From NCBI GenBank assembly GCA_965224735.1, contig OZ245059.1, positions 1,302,001-1,366,000 of the forward strand: 64,000 nucleotides of DNA, given 5' to 3'. This document shows positions 35,316-44,213 of this stretch, piece after piece. The stretch comes from Robiginitomaculum_A sp036478535. Lineage in GTDB: Bacteria > Pseudomonadota > Alphaproteobacteria > Caulobacterales > Maricaulaceae. The notes below the pieces were generated by a model. It saw nothing but the letters and a program-made list of their open reading frames with translations. It did no database searches and had not been told where the DNA came from. The position numbers and the translations under genes are program-made. Positions within the stretch are counted from its first letter, which is position 1; the number at the start of each line of letters is the position of its first letter.

Positions 35316-35603
35316 TTAACCAAGAATACCCAAAATGTCTGACTCTTTCATAATCAAGAGCTCTTGGCCATCGATCGTGATCTCTGTGCCGCCCCATTTG
35401 CCAAATAAAACGCTGTCGCCTTTTTTAACGTCAAGCGGTGTCATTTTGCCGTTTTCATCACGAACGCCAGCGCCAACAGCGACAACTTTACCTTCGGATG
35501 GTTTTTCTTGGGCTGTGCCAGGGATAATAATCCCACCAGCCGTTTTGGTTTCTTCATTGGCGCGCTTGACAAGCACGCGGTCATGTAGAGGGCGAAATTT
35601 CAT
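35316..35603 (-). CDS. groES: Co-chaperonin GroES
   Basis: 95 residues with KFRPLHDRVLVKR at the start, the mobile loop EETKTAGGIIIPGTAQEKP (in part) and GTEITIDGQELLIMKESDILGIL at the end. It caps the GroEL ring. First gene of the groESL operon. Confidence 0.99.
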   Translation of the reverse strand: MKFRPLHDRVLVKRANEETKTAGGIIIPGTAQEKPSEGKVVAVGAGVRDENGKMTPLDVKKGDSVLFGKWGGTEITIDGQELLIMKESDILGILG

Positions 35604-35668
35604 AATATGTCTCTTATCTAGTGTTTCTAAAGTTTAGCAGCCGTTCAAGACACCGTTTCGGGTAAGCC

Positions 35669-35695
35669 TTAGCACTCAACGTACTCGACTGCTAA
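35669..35695 (-). promoter_or_regulatory. CIRCE element (HrcA operator)
   Basis: TTAGCACTC-N9-GACTGCTAA, one mismatch from the consensus TTAGCACTC-N9-GAGTGCTAA. It lies in the groES leader just after the promoter, where HrcA binding would block transcription at normal temperature. Confidence 0.93.
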
Positions 35696-35703
35696 TACAG
35701 AGG

Positions 35704-35731
35704 AGATAAGGATGCTGGGGAAGGGAGTCAA
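35704..35731 (-). promoter_or_regulatory. groESL promoter
   Basis: On the minus strand TTGACT (35726-35731) and TTATCT (35704-35709) are 16 bp apart, a good sigma-70 fit. The same stretch also reads CTTGACT-N14-CCTTATCT, similar to RpoH promoters. CIRCE follows directly. Confidence 0.65.
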
Positions 35732-35883
35732 GTAGCATTGCGGTAATTCTTCTACCAGACTTATAATTCTAATTGTACACCTAGCCTGCCTCTTGAAAAA
35801 AACTGGACATATAAATGTTTAACCTGATTTGTGCCACCTTTGCCGCCCTTGTCATAAATATGGCGTTTACAGGGATATGGCAT

Positions 35884-37386
35884 TTACTGGTTCTCGAACA
35901 TTTTCGCCCATTTTTTTGTCACGGAGGTCACCACATCTTCGTCCATCTTTATCTCTTTGCCCCATTCGCGTCTTGTTTCTGCGCCTATTTTATTAGTGGC
36001 GTCCAGGCCAATTTTGGAGCCTAAGGACAGATCTGGGCTGGCGAAATCCAGATAATCTATGGGCGTATTTTCAATGATGGTTGTATCGCGGGCAGGATCC
36101 ATGCGGGTCGAGATGGCCCACATAACATCTTTCCAATCGCGAGCATTGATGTCGTCATCGACCACGATAATCCATTTTGTGTACATAAATTGGCGCAAAA
36201 ATGACCATGCGCCCATCATCACCCGCTTGGCGTGGCCAGGGTATGATTTCTTCATACTGATAACAGCTATGCGGTATGAGCACCCTTCTGGCGGCAACCA
36301 AAAATCAACGATTTCGGGAAATTGTTGCTGCAAAAGCGGAATGAAAACTTCGTTCAAAGCTTCACCCAAAACGCTTGGCTCGTCTGGAGGCCGGCCTGTA
36401 TAGGTGGAGAGATAAATCGGTTTTTCGCGCATGGTGATGGCGGAGAGCTTGAACACGGGGAATTTCTCGACGCTGTTATAATAGCCTGTATGATCGCCGT
36501 AAGGGCCTTCATCTTCGTACTCATCCAGCATAACATGGCCCTCAAGGATAATTTCTGCATGAGCCGGAACTTTCAAAGGCACGGTTTTGCAATCGACCAG
36601 TTCAAGTTTTTGGCCCCGCATTAGCCCTGCAAATTGATATTCTGATAGAGTTTCTGGGACGGGCGTAACGGCTGAAAGAATAGTTCCAGGATCGGCGCCA
36701 ATGACGACGGCCACAGGTAATGGTTCAGGTTTTTTATCCTTCCAACGTGCGTGATGCTGCGCGCCGCCCCTATGCTTAAGCCAGCGCATAAGTGCCTGGC
36801 GCGGGCCTTGCTTTTGCATGCGGTAAATCCCTAAATTATACCCATCTAGCGGCGCATCGCTTGGCCCTTTGGTGACCACAAGCCCCCATGTGATAAGTGG
36901 GGCTGGCTCCCCTGGCCAGCACGTCTGAATGGGCAGCATATCAAGGGACGCGTCATCACCCTTTAGCACGATTTCTTGGCATGGCGCTTTTTTGACCAAT
37001 TTTGGTTTCATGGTCAGGGCGGTTTTTAAAATCGGAAGTTTACTGATAGCATCCTTCATGCCCTGCGGCGGTTGGGGTTGCCTAAGCGCGGCCATAATCT
37101 GGCCTACTTCGCGCAGTTCTTTTGACGTGGTGCGCTCCTTATCCCCCATGGTCACGCCCATAGCCACGCGGCTTATCTTGGAAAACAAATTGATAAGCAC
37201 TGGCATGTCTGATTTGGTGCCATCTTCGCGCATCACATTTTCAAACAATACTGCTGGCCCAGTTTTCACCAAGCGCCGCCCAATTTCCGTCATCTCAAGC
37301 ACAGTCGATACAGGCTCAAAAACCCGAACAAGTTCTCCGTCTGTTTCAAGTTTATCAATAAAGTCTCTCAGTGACTTATAGGCCAT
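35884..37386 (-). CDS. ubiD: UbiD-family decarboxylase
   Basis: A 500-residue prenylated-FMN-dependent decarboxylase, likely 3-octaprenyl-4-hydroxybenzoate decarboxylase of ubiquinone synthesis. Motifs: AVLFENV near the N-terminus, YNLGIYRMQ, EYDEDEGPYGDHTGYY-like region with the Glu-x-x-x-Glu proton relay (LDEYEDEGPYGDHTG, in part) and WIIVVDDDINARDWKDVMWA. No UbiX gene is in view. It follows a MarR gene with a one-base overlap; ubiA is 1 kb away. Confidence 0.93.
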   Translation of the reverse strand: MAYKSLRDFIDKLETDGELVRVFEPVSTVLEMTEIGRRLVKTGPAVLFENVMREDGTKSDMPVLINLFSKISRVAMGVTMGDKERTTSKELREVGQIMAALRQPQPPQGMKDAISKLPILKTALTMKPKLVKKAPCQEIVLKGDDASLDMLPIQTCWPGEPAPLITWGLVVTKGPSDAPLDGYNLGIYRMQKQGPRQALMRWLKHRGGAQHHARWKDKKPEPLPVAVVIGADPGTILSAVTPVPETLSEYQFAGLMRGQKLELVDCKTVPLKVPAHAEIILEGHVMLDEYEDEGPYGDHTGYYNSVEKFPVFKLSAITMREKPIYLSTYTGRPPDEPSVLGEALNEVFIPLLQQQFPEIVDFWLPPEGCSYRIAVISMKKSYPGHAKRVMMGAWSFLRQFMYTKWIIVVDDDINARDWKDVMWAISTRMDPARDTTIIENTPIDYLDFASPDLSLGSKIGLDATNKIGAETRREWGKEIKMDEDVVTSVTKKWAKMFENQ

Positions 37387-37820
37387 TATTTTTCTTTCAG
37401 TTCTGATGCCGCGCGTAGGAATTTGTAAACTGTGTCCATTTCGCTTTCGGTAAAATTTTTGGCTAATTTGTCATCGAAATCGCGTAGAATGTCCATGACT
37501 TTCTCGCGCGTGCGAAGACCTTTTGCGGTTAGGTGTACGGTTTTCCCGCGCCCGTCAGATAAAAGCTTTTTGCGAATGACAAGCTCCGCCTTTTCCATGC
37601 GTGATACCAGACCCGTCGTCGCAGCATTGTTAATACCCACGCCATTGGCCATTTCCGAGGGCTGCGCCCCGTCATGATAGCCAAGATAGATAAGGGCGGT
37701 GGCTTGGGCTGGTTTTACGCCCGCGCTGACCAAGACCTTACCTGCACACCGCGAGAGCCGGCCATGGGCATGGTCGAACACGGCGAATAATCTACGGTGA
37801 GTCGGGCGGGCGATGGGCAC
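37386..37820 (-). CDS. MarR-family transcriptional regulator
   Basis: 144 residues from a GTG start. Winged helix core: QPSEMANGVGINNAATTGLVSRMEKAELV (in part, about 55-83) and the wing KLLSDGRGKTVHLTAKG. The stop codon overlaps the ubiD start (TAATG), so it is cotranscribed with ubiD, an uncommon pairing for a ubiquinone gene. Confidence 0.88.
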   Translation of the reverse strand: MPIARPTHRRLFAVFDHAHGRLSRCAGKVLVSAGVKPAQATALIYLGYHDGAQPSEMANGVGINNAATTGLVSRMEKAELVIRKKLLSDGRGKTVHLTAKGLRTREKVMDILRDFDDKLAKNFTESEMDTVYKFLRAASELKEK

Positions 37821-37885
37821 AGTATAAGTCCTCTTAGCCAGAGAAGTTACACATATGAATTAAAAAGTCACGCGGTTTTTATTAC

Positions 37886-38389
37886 CTAAGAAATTGGTGT
37901 GAAATCTAAAGCTATGCCATTGTTGCAATAACGAAGACCACTAGGCTTAGGCCCGTCTTTGAACACGTGGCCTTGGTGAGCGCCGCAGCGAGAACAGTGA
38001 TATTCTTTGCGTGGATAGACAAGTTTGAAATCTGTTTTGGTTTCAACTGCACCTGCGATCGGTTGCCAGAAACTTGGCCAGCCTGTGCCGCTTTCATATT
38101 TGGTTTTGGCTTTAAAGAGTGGAAGGCCACAGGCCGCGCATGCAAATATACCAGCGCGTTTTTCATGATTTAGCGGTGAGTTTCCAGAGCGCTCCGTTCC
38201 CCCCTTGCGCATGACATAGTATTCTTGGTCAGTGAGGCGCGTTTTCCATTCGGATTTTTTGATATTTTTCCAATTAATATTGCTGTCCATTTTAGGCTTT
38301 TCCTTTTTAGCATAACTTACGGATTGTCCAACAAAGCCTGCGCCTAAAAGCGATAATCCTGCGATAGTGACATTTCTACGGTTTAACAT
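37886..38389 (-). CDS. msrB: Peptide methionine-R-sulfoxide reductase, exported
   Basis: 167 residues from ATG 38389. The N-terminus LNRRNVTIAGLSLLGAGFVG looks like a twin-arginine or Sec signal, so the enzyme acts in the periplasm. The MsrB domain has two zinc CxxC pairs (CAACG and CSRCG), the GTGWPSFW substrate stretch and the catalytic Cys in GLRYCNNGIALDF. It repairs oxidised methionine. Confidence 0.93.
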   Translation of the reverse strand: MLNRRNVTIAGLSLLGAGFVGQSVSYAKKEKPKMDSNINWKNIKKSEWKTRLTDQEYYVMRKGGTERSGNSPLNHEKRAGIFACAACGLPLFKAKTKYESGTGWPSFWQPIAGAVETKTDFKLVYPRKEYHCSRCGAHQGHVFKDGPKPSGLRYCNNGIALDFTPIS

Positions 38390-38448
38390 TTTGCTTTCCT
38401 TATTTGATCTTGACTCTAATAGTTTTACTGAGCAAGTCATTTCACGGT

Positions 38449-39420
38449 TTATAACAAAATGGTGAGGTATGGGAGGAGCAGGCCAAAGATGAGAAGCAAT
38501 GCAGCTGTTCGGTTTGATTTGAAAAGATTCAAGCATGCCTTGCCGTTTTTAGGCTCTAACTTAGTAACTTGCCTGTAAAGATGGGTTGCAAATGGGAGTG
38601 TAGCAATAATTGGCGCGAGTATAAACATTATGGAACCAGGAAACACTACATATGAAATTGCACTATATGAAATTGCACTGAAAATTAATATTATGGCCGT
38701 CAAATATAGTAAGCCGACCCATTTTTTAGTTTTTCCGTCAAATAACCGTGCCGTAGATTTTACGCCAATCATGGCATCGTCTTCAACGTCTTGGCAGGCG
38801 TAAATTGTATCATAGCCGATTGTCCAAAACATGAGGCCAGCATAAAGGCAAAGCACTGGCAAATGCAATGATCCTGTTTTAGCGCTATATGCCACCAATA
38901 CCGCCCAGTTAAATGTCAAGCCAAGCCATGCTTGGGGCCAAAATGTGATGCGCTTCATAAAGGGGTACGCGGCAACGAGTGCAAGAGAGCTAAGGGCGAT
39001 AATTTGTGAGAGCCTTGGGAATAAACTGAGCAAGATAAGACCAATAAAGCATTGCAAAGCCAGCCAAACCCAAGCCTGTTTTGTCGTGATGCTGCCTGCG
39101 GGCAGAGGTCTTAACGCGGTGCGCTCGACCTGTTTGTCTAAATCTTGATCAACAATATCATTATATGTACAGCCCGCCCCGCGCATGGCAATGGCGCCAA
39201 TGCCGATAAGCAGGGCATATTTCAAATCAAGCAACGCAAAACCATTGCCATGCGCAGCAAATGCTAACCCTATCCAGCCTGGTAGTGCAAGTAACCAAAA
39301 TCCAATAGGGCGGTCATAGCGCGAGAGCCGTAGATAAGGACGCACGCCCGCTGGCATGCGCTCAACCCAGCCGTTTTGGGTGCTGTCTTTGATGGTTTTA
39401 TCTACGTTCATATTTAACAT
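38449..39420 (-). CDS. ubiA: 4-hydroxybenzoate polyprenyltransferase
   Basis: 323 residues with eight or more membrane helices. Both Asp-rich motifs are present: CTYNDIVDQDLDKQVERT and YACQDVEDDAMIGVKSTA. It attaches the prenyl chain to 4-hydroxybenzoate in ubiquinone synthesis. A perfect 15-bp tandem duplication (38650-38679) inserts five residues (SAISYSAISYV) in a late membrane helix. Start at 39420 or the ATG at 39411. Confidence 0.94.
   Translation of the reverse strand: MLNMNVDKTIKDSTQNGWVERMPAGVRPYLRLSRYDRPIGFWLLALPGWIGLAFAAHGNGFALLDLKYALLIGIGAIAMRGAGCTYNDIVDQDLDKQVERTALRPLPAGSITTKQAWVWLALQCFIGLILLSLFPRLSQIIALSSLALVAAYPFMKRITFWPQAWLGLTFNWAVLVAYSAKTGSLHLPVLCLYAGLMFWTIGYDTIYACQDVEDDAMIGVKSTARLFDGKTKKWVGLLYLTAIILIFSAISYSAISYVVFPGSIMFILAPIIATLPFATHLYRQVTKLEPKNGKACLNLFKSNRTAALLLIFGLLLPYLTILL
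38650..38679. repeat. 15-bp perfect tandem duplication within ubiA
   Basis: ATATGAAATTGCACT twice in a row; the change is in frame (five amino acids). Confidence 0.95.
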
Positions 39421-39505
39421 AAAGGGTGATTAGCATAAAAACGTAGGCTATAAAGCCTTAATGCAAGAGGCGTGGAGTGAGCCGAGTGAATAACAAGGAA
39501 ATATA

Positions 39506-40234
39506 ATGAGACAACATTACACATTGTCGCGCCTTTATGTTTCGCAGGCCTTGGCTAAAGGCAAAGACATAGGGCTGCTGCAATCCCAAGCGCATTTTTT
39601 GGGTTGTGTCATGCGGAAAAATGTTGGCGAGCACATACGTGTTTTCAATGGCGAAGACGGAGAATGGTTGGCGGAAATTTTTGAACTGGCCAAGCGCAAA
39701 GCCAAGGTAAAAATAAGAGAACAAATCCGCGCGCCGCTAAGCGTGCCCGATATTTGGCTTCTCTTCGCACCCGTGAAAAAAACGCGTAATCTTTTCATTG
39801 TCGAAAAAGCGGTGGAACTTGGCGCAGCGCGTATTTGCCCCGTTATAACTGCGCGCACCATATGGAAAATTCGCATGGATAAGATGGATGCGCATATTAT
39901 CGAAGCAGCAGAGCAAACCGAGCGGCTCGATTTGCCTCTTGCCCTCCCCCCTCAATCTTTGGTGAGCCTGCTGGAAACATGGGATCAGGCTCGTACATTG
40001 GTTTTCGCAGATGAAGCAGGGGGCGCCGCGCCTGCCGCCAAAGCTCTCGCCAAAGTAAACACGCCTTGCGCAATCCTCATTGGCCCTGAGGGCGGATTTA
40101 CGGATAAAGAGCGCGCAATGCTAAGAAACAAACCCTATGTACGCCCAATATCATTAGGTCCAAGAATTTTGCGCGCCGACACGGCGGCGTTTTCCACGCT
40201 TGCCCTTTGGCAGGCCGTTTCTGGGGATTGGTAA
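39506..40234 (+). CDS. rsmE: 16S rRNA m3U1498 methyltransferase
   Basis: 242 residues with an N-terminal PUA-like part and a C-terminal SPOUT knot. Motifs: IGPEGGFTDKERAML and SLGPRILRADTAAFSTLA. It methylates U1498 of 16S rRNA. Divergent from ubiA, an arrangement common in alphaproteobacteria. Confidence 0.95.
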   Translation: MRQHYTLSRLYVSQALAKGKDIGLLQSQAHFLGCVMRKNVGEHIRVFNGEDGEWLAEIFELAKRKAKVKIREQIRAPLSVPDIWLLFAPVKKTRNLFIVEKAVELGAARICPVITARTIWKIRMDKMDAHIIEAAEQTERLDLPLALPPQSLVSLLETWDQARTLVFADEAGGAAPAAKALAKVNTPCAILIGPEGGFTDKERAMLRNKPYVRPISLGPRILRADTAAFSTLALWQAVSGDW

Positions 40235-40250
40235 TTTAAAAATAAAAAAC

Positions 40251-40286
40251 GGCGCCCTGCAGTTGGGGGAGGGGATGCAGGGCGCC
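40251..40286 (-). terminator. Intrinsic terminator of the hsp20 gene
   Basis: GGCGCCCTGCA and TGCAGGGCGCC form a perfect 11-bp stem over a 14-base loop. On the minus strand it is followed by GTTTTTTATTTTT, a strong T tract. It probably also stops rsmE readthrough. Confidence 0.88.
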
Positions 40287-40353
40287 ACGCTAAAGCGGAT
40301 GTCAAATATCCCAAAGGGGAGAGGAATACTCATCTCAACGCTATAGTTCTTAT

Positions 40354-40827
40354 TTAAGTCGCTTTACGCTTACGGGAAGGTTTCCGTGCGATTAAGTTTT
40401 CGTCATGTTTGCTAATCTTTATTGTGCGCGGTTTCATAGCTTCTGGCAGTTCACGGTGCAGCGTAATGCGCAAAAGGCCATTGTTAAGGTCAGCATTTGT
40501 GACAATAACGTGATCAGCGAGTTGAAACCGGCGCTCAAAGCCACGCTCGGCTATGCCGCGATGGATATATTCAACTTCTTCATCTTCGTTTTGCGCTTTT
40601 GTACCAATAACAGTGAGGACACTTTCATTGGTTTCGAGTGTCAAATCTTGTTCGGAAAACCCAGCAATAGCAAGCTCTATGCAATAATCATCTTCGTTAA
40701 TCTGAGAGATATTATAAGGTGGGTAAGAATTTGCCGTTGTCATTTTTGCGGCACTATCAATAAGGTTTGCCATGCGGTCAAAACCAATAAAAGAGCGGCT
40801 AAGGGGGGTGAAATCATAAGTTAACAT
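40354..40827 (-). CDS. Hsp20-family small heat-shock protein (IbpA-like)
   Basis: 157 residues. The N-terminus TPLSRSFIGFDRMANLID and an alpha-crystallin domain (about 40-130: YPPYNISQINEDDYCIELAIAG, in part, and GIAERGFERRFQLADHV) mark the class A small heat-shock proteins. It holds unfolded proteins. The leader shows an RNA thermometer and an RpoH-like promoter. Confidence 0.94.
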   Translation of the reverse strand: MLTYDFTPLSRSFIGFDRMANLIDSAAKMTTANSYPPYNISQINEDDYCIELAIAGFSEQDLTLETNESVLTVIGTKAQNEDEEVEYIHRGIAERGFERRFQLADHVIVTNADLNNGLLRITLHRELPEAMKPRTIKISKHDENLIARKPSRKRKAT

Positions 40828-40830
40828 AAG

Positions 40831-40850
40831 TACATCCTTTCAAGCAATGT
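40831..40850 (-). promoter_or_regulatory. ROSE-like RNA thermometer hairpin
   Basis: In the hsp20 leader, ACAU-UGCU pairs with AGGA-UGU across a UGAA loop, hiding the AGGA ribosome site 5-8 bases from the AUG. UUGCU opposite AGGA with a G-G mismatch is the ROSE hallmark. Melting at high temperature would free the site. Confidence 0.75.
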
Positions 40851-40919
40851 AGTGTTTAATGTTTGCAAAACCCATTATTGGCACTTTGCATGAAAGCCCT
40901 GATAGGCACCTTCAATTTT

Positions 40920-40948
40920 CATATGGGCACAGTTTTTAGGCATTCAAG
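40920..40948 (-). promoter_or_regulatory. RpoH-type promoter of hsp20
   Basis: On the minus strand CTTGAA (40943-40948), 15-base spacer, CCCATATG (40920-40927), near the alphaproteobacterial heat-shock sigma consensus. Confidence 0.6.
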
Positions 40949-41062
40949 AGTAAAGAATGAAAAAAAATATAACGAAAACTTGATGTACTTTTGCTTGTAA
41001 AAGAGAATATAATCCTTAGTCTAACGTTGGTTACGATGATATTTAAATTTATAAGGACACTT

Positions 41063-41929
41063 ATGACATATTTTAGACCATTATTCGTTGCAGGGATGAG
41101 CGCCGCGTTATTACTGGGCGGATGCGGTAAAAAAGAGGAGCGTAAGACGGATGTAAAAGTGCCCGTTCAAACGAATGGCACGCCTGTTGATTATGCTATT
41201 ACTGGTGATTGGCGCGGGGATCATGCTGGCCGAGACAACTATCGCCATCCTAAAGAAACTTTGACTTTTTTTGGATTTGATCCGTCCAAAAGTACGATTG
41301 AAATTTTCCCAGGCGGTGGTTGGTATACTTCTATTCTAGCGCCCGCTATTAAAAAAGGCGGCGGTAGGTATTCTGCGGCAATATTCGAAGCGGCTATGGG
41401 GGAGTATTATGTGAAAAATAATAAAAAATTTGTTGCAAAATTTGCTGATGAGAAGCGGTTTGGTAATTTAAATACAATGCAATTTGGGGCAACATCTGAG
41501 CCTTTGGCGGATGCAAGCGCTGATCTGGTATTATCCTTTAGAAATGTGCATAATTGGATGGGCAAAGGATACGCGGATAAAGCTTTCGCCGATTTTTACG
41601 CGGCTCTTAAGCCTGGCGGTATTTTAGGGATTGTTGAGCATCGCCTTCCAGAATCACGCGAGCAGGATATGAAAGCTGGAAGTGGCTATGTGCAGGTGAG
41701 TTATGTAAAAAGCTTGGCTGAAGAAGCTGGGTTTGAATTTGTCGGGGCTAGCGAAATAAATGCTAATCCGAAAGACAATGCAGACCATCCTTTTGGCGTT
41801 TGGACTTTGCCGCCTGCAAGTCGCACGCCGAAAGATAAAAGCAAACTACCAGAAGGATTTGATCCAGCTAAATATCTAAAAATTGGCGAATCGGATCGTT
41901 TTACCTTGAAATTCCGCAAACCTGAATAG
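41063..41929 (+). CDS. SAM-dependent methyltransferase-like lipoprotein
   Basis: 288 residues from ATG 41063 (AAGGAC upstream). Lipoprotein signal with lipobox LLGGC. The mature part is a class I methyltransferase fold of the COG4798 type: IEIFPGGGWYTSILAPAI (AdoMet loop), LVLSFRNVHNWMG and LKPGGILGIVEHR. Exported methyltransferase-like proteins have unclear roles because AdoMet is cytosolic. Function unknown. Confidence 0.85.
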   Translation: MTYFRPLFVAGMSAALLLGGCGKKEERKTDVKVPVQTNGTPVDYAITGDWRGDHAGRDNYRHPKETLTFFGFDPSKSTIEIFPGGGWYTSILAPAIKKGGGRYSAAIFEAAMGEYYVKNNKKFVAKFADEKRFGNLNTMQFGATSEPLADASADLVLSFRNVHNWMGKGYADKAFADFYAALKPGGILGIVEHRLPESREQDMKAGSGYVQVSYVKSLAEEAGFEFVGASEINANPKDNADHPFGVWTLPPASRTPKDKSKLPEGFDPAKYLKIGESDRFTLKFRKPE

Positions 41930-41974
41930 GAGATATTTAGTTTTATGGGTTGGAATTTCTAATTCCGACCCTAT

Positions 41975-42006
41975 ATATGTACAAAATATAATATGTACAA
42001 AATATA
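41975..42006. repeat. 16-bp perfect tandem duplication
   Basis: ATATGTACAAAATATA twice, in the spacer upstream of the SCP2 gene. Confidence 0.95.
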
Positions 42007-42030
42007 CAAAATTATGCACAGGAGCACAGT

Positions 42031-42324
42031 ATGACGAATGAAGAAATTATCACTAAAATGAAAAAAGCCATCGAGAAAGCAGGCGGCCTTGATAAATCCG
42101 TAAAGTTTGACTTTGGTGATGATGGCGTCATTCATGCTAGCGGAACAGAAGTGAGCGGTGATGACAATGATGCGGATTGCACAATCAGCATATCAAAAGA
42201 CGATTTTGTAGGACTCTCTGACGGTAATCTTGACCCAATGACGGCTTTTATGTCTGGTAAATTAAAAGTAGCTGGTGATATGTCTGTTGCCATGGGATTG
42301 CAATCTTTCTTTAGCTCTATGTAA
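42031..42324 (+). CDS. SCP2 sterol-binding domain protein
   Basis: 97 residues, a single SCP2 domain: KFDFGDDGVIHASG, DADCTISISKDDFVGLSDG and DPMTAFMSGKLKVAGDMSVAMGL (in part). Binds lipids or acyl-CoA in a hydrophobic tunnel. GGAG lies 8 bases before the ATG. It precedes a lysophospholipase-like hydrolase by 24 bp, so a lipid role is plausible. Confidence 0.9.
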   Translation: MTNEEIITKMKKAIEKAGGLDKSVKFDFGDDGVIHASGTEVSGDDNDADCTISISKDDFVGLSDGNLDPMTAFMSGKLKVAGDMSVAMGLQSFFSSM

Positions 42325-42348
42325 AACCCGTTTAGGGACGGGGGCTGA

Positions 42349-43326
42349 ATGACTACAAAAATAACACCAGGCGATGTTGTGTGCCTTGAAGGGGTAGATG
42401 TACCGTCTGGCGTACGGTTTCACTATGTTCAAAATGGTAAGACGCGTTTGCGGGTCATGATAGCGCCTGCGCAATTATCTTCCAAACAATTATCTCCCAA
42501 TCAGGCATCTGAAGCGCGCGGTTCTATTTTATTTCAGCCAGGCCGTACCGAATTTATAGAAAAGTTTTTTGAAACCGCCATTGATCTTACCAGCCGTGGT
42601 TTTGCCGTACTGATATATGATCCACGCGGGCAAGGGTTTTCTTCAAGGCCGCTCCCTGATCCAATGAAGTGCTTTGTACGTGATTACGAAGAATATTGTG
42701 ATGACTTGGCCTTTGTTACCGAAAGTTTCATAGACGACTTGCCTAAACCTCATATCGTTATGGGGCACTCCATGGGCGGAGTGATTGGGTTACAAACTAT
42801 TCTATCTGGAAGGCTTAATCCTGCGGCTTGCGCATTTACGGCGCCAATGTTGCAGCTTCAAGATATTGATATGCTGGGTATGAGGACATTTATTAAATTG
42901 ATTTCGCTCACGGCCCTTAAATATAAAACTTTGCCGTTTCAGGTACCAAAAAGCGGTCATCTCGTTCCGTTTCGCAGTAACAAACTTACTACGGATCCAG
43001 AGCGTTATAAGATATGGGCAACCTATTTTGAAAATTACCCAAAACTATGGCTTGGAGCCCCTACATTTGGCTGGATTAGCGCGTCTTTGAAGGCGATGAA
43101 ATTCGTTAATGCAAATGCAGAGCACCTTAACATTCCCAGCATGATAACGGCATGTGGTGCGGACCCTATTGTCACCCCAGCATCTAACGAAGAATTTGCC
43201 CGTAAAGCTGGCTCTGATTTTTTGAATGTTCCAGGCGCACTGCATGAAATTCTTTTGGAAAAAGATGAGTTTCGCGATCAGTTCTGGAACGCCTTTGATA
43301 CGTTTTTAGATAAAAACGGTCTTTAA
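42349..43326 (+). CDS. Alpha/beta hydrolase, lysophospholipase-like
   Basis: 325 residues. Serine hydrolase elbow GHSMGG (Ser about residue 142), GRTEFIEKFFETA and YDPRGQGFSSRP near the oxyanion region, an Asp in CGADPIVTPASN and a His in GALHEILLE. This matches monoacylglycerol lipase/lysophospholipase (PldB-like) enzymes. A 15-bp imperfect tandem duplication (42472-42501) adds QLSSK-QLSPN near the N-terminus. Confidence 0.9.
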   Translation: MTTKITPGDVVCLEGVDVPSGVRFHYVQNGKTRLRVMIAPAQLSSKQLSPNQASEARGSILFQPGRTEFIEKFFETAIDLTSRGFAVLIYDPRGQGFSSRPLPDPMKCFVRDYEEYCDDLAFVTESFIDDLPKPHIVMGHSMGGVIGLQTILSGRLNPAACAFTAPMLQLQDIDMLGMRTFIKLISLTALKYKTLPFQVPKSGHLVPFRSNKLTTDPERYKIWATYFENYPKLWLGAPTFGWISASLKAMKFVNANAEHLNIPSMITACGADPIVTPASNEEFARKAGSDFLNVPGALHEILLEKDEFRDQFWNAFDTFLDKNGL

Positions 43327-43370
43327 TCTAATGGTTCACAGGCCATAGGCGTATGGCCCCTGTATTAGAT
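43326..43370. terminator. Bidirectional terminator between convergent genes
   Basis: Outer stem ATCTAAT/ATTAGAT and inner stem GGCCATA/TATGGCC form one long hairpin. T-rich sequence follows on the plus strand (43377-43398). Confidence 0.75.
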
Positions 43371-43501
43371 GGCTTGGGTTTTGTTTAAATTTTTTTGTAG
43401 CTTTGGTTCATATTTTACAGATATATTCATACGGGGTTAGGCGGTTTAGAGTTTTCAGGCTTTTAGCATAATTGTAAGTCACTGCTTGTTGGCGTTAGTT
43501 T

Positions 43502-44173
43502 TTAAACCTTTGTGATGTTATCTTCCGCGATGTGAATTTTTCCGCGCGGAGCAGGGTTCTTCCACTGCTCTTCTATAAGTTTAAGTGCAAATTTGGGTGT
43601 TTGCACATGAAACAAATGGGCATCCAACCATTTTGGGGCGAATTTAGTTTCTATTGTGTGATGGAGTAAATCCATCAAAGGCGCCCAATATCCATCCGTA
43701 TCCAAAAATATCATAGGCTTTATGTGCAAATGTAACCGCATCCATGACATGACTTCAATCGCTTCTTCCAGCGTGCCTATGCCCCCTGGTAGCACGATAT
43801 AGGCATCTGATCTCTTGTGCATTTCATGCTTGCGCTCATGCATATTTGCAACAATTTTATGTTCAATATTGCTCATAAGGCCTTCGATTTCCGTTAGAAA
43901 TTTTGGGATGATACCAAGAACGTCCCCGCCTGCATCATATGCAGACTGAGCAACTGCTCCCATAAGGCCAAAACTACCGCCACCATAAATGAGGCGATAA
44001 TTACGCTTTGCGATTTGTGCGCCGCAATCTTGCGCAAGGTCAAAATAATAACTTTCCACACCTTTTGAAGCGCCGCAAAACACGCAGATGCTTTTATCGG
44101 AGTTATTTTTCTGCGCGCCTACTTTTTTTTGTTTCACAAAACACCTTGTTGATTTGACATGAATTGGGTTCAC
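43502..44173 (-). CDS. LOG-family protein (TIGR00730)
   Basis: 223 residues. Rossmann-like lysine decarboxylase-type fold with ICVFCGASKG, LIYGGGSFGLMGAVA and the signature LPGGIGTLEEAIE. LOG proteins release cytokinin-like bases from nucleotide monophosphates (phosphoribohydrolase). In bacteria the natural substrate is often unknown. The start is a GTG; the first 25 residues are not conserved. Confidence 0.92.
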   Translation of the reverse strand: MNPIHVKSTRCFVKQKKVGAQKNNSDKSICVFCGASKGVESYYFDLAQDCGAQIAKRNYRLIYGGGSFGLMGAVAQSAYDAGGDVLGIIPKFLTEIEGLMSNIEHKIVANMHERKHEMHKRSDAYIVLPGGIGTLEEAIEVMSWMRLHLHIKPMIFLDTDGYWAPLMDLLHHTIETKFAPKWLDAHLFHVQTPKFALKLIEEQWKNPAPRGKIHIAEDNITKV

Positions 44174-44213
44174 GCTTTAGTTAGAGTTATCGCCAATATT
44201 ATCTAAGGACGAA

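Noticed and set aside
35815..36024. Small plus-strand gene overlapping the ubiD end
   Set aside because: Mostly antisense to ubiD, with no ribosome site or recognisable family.
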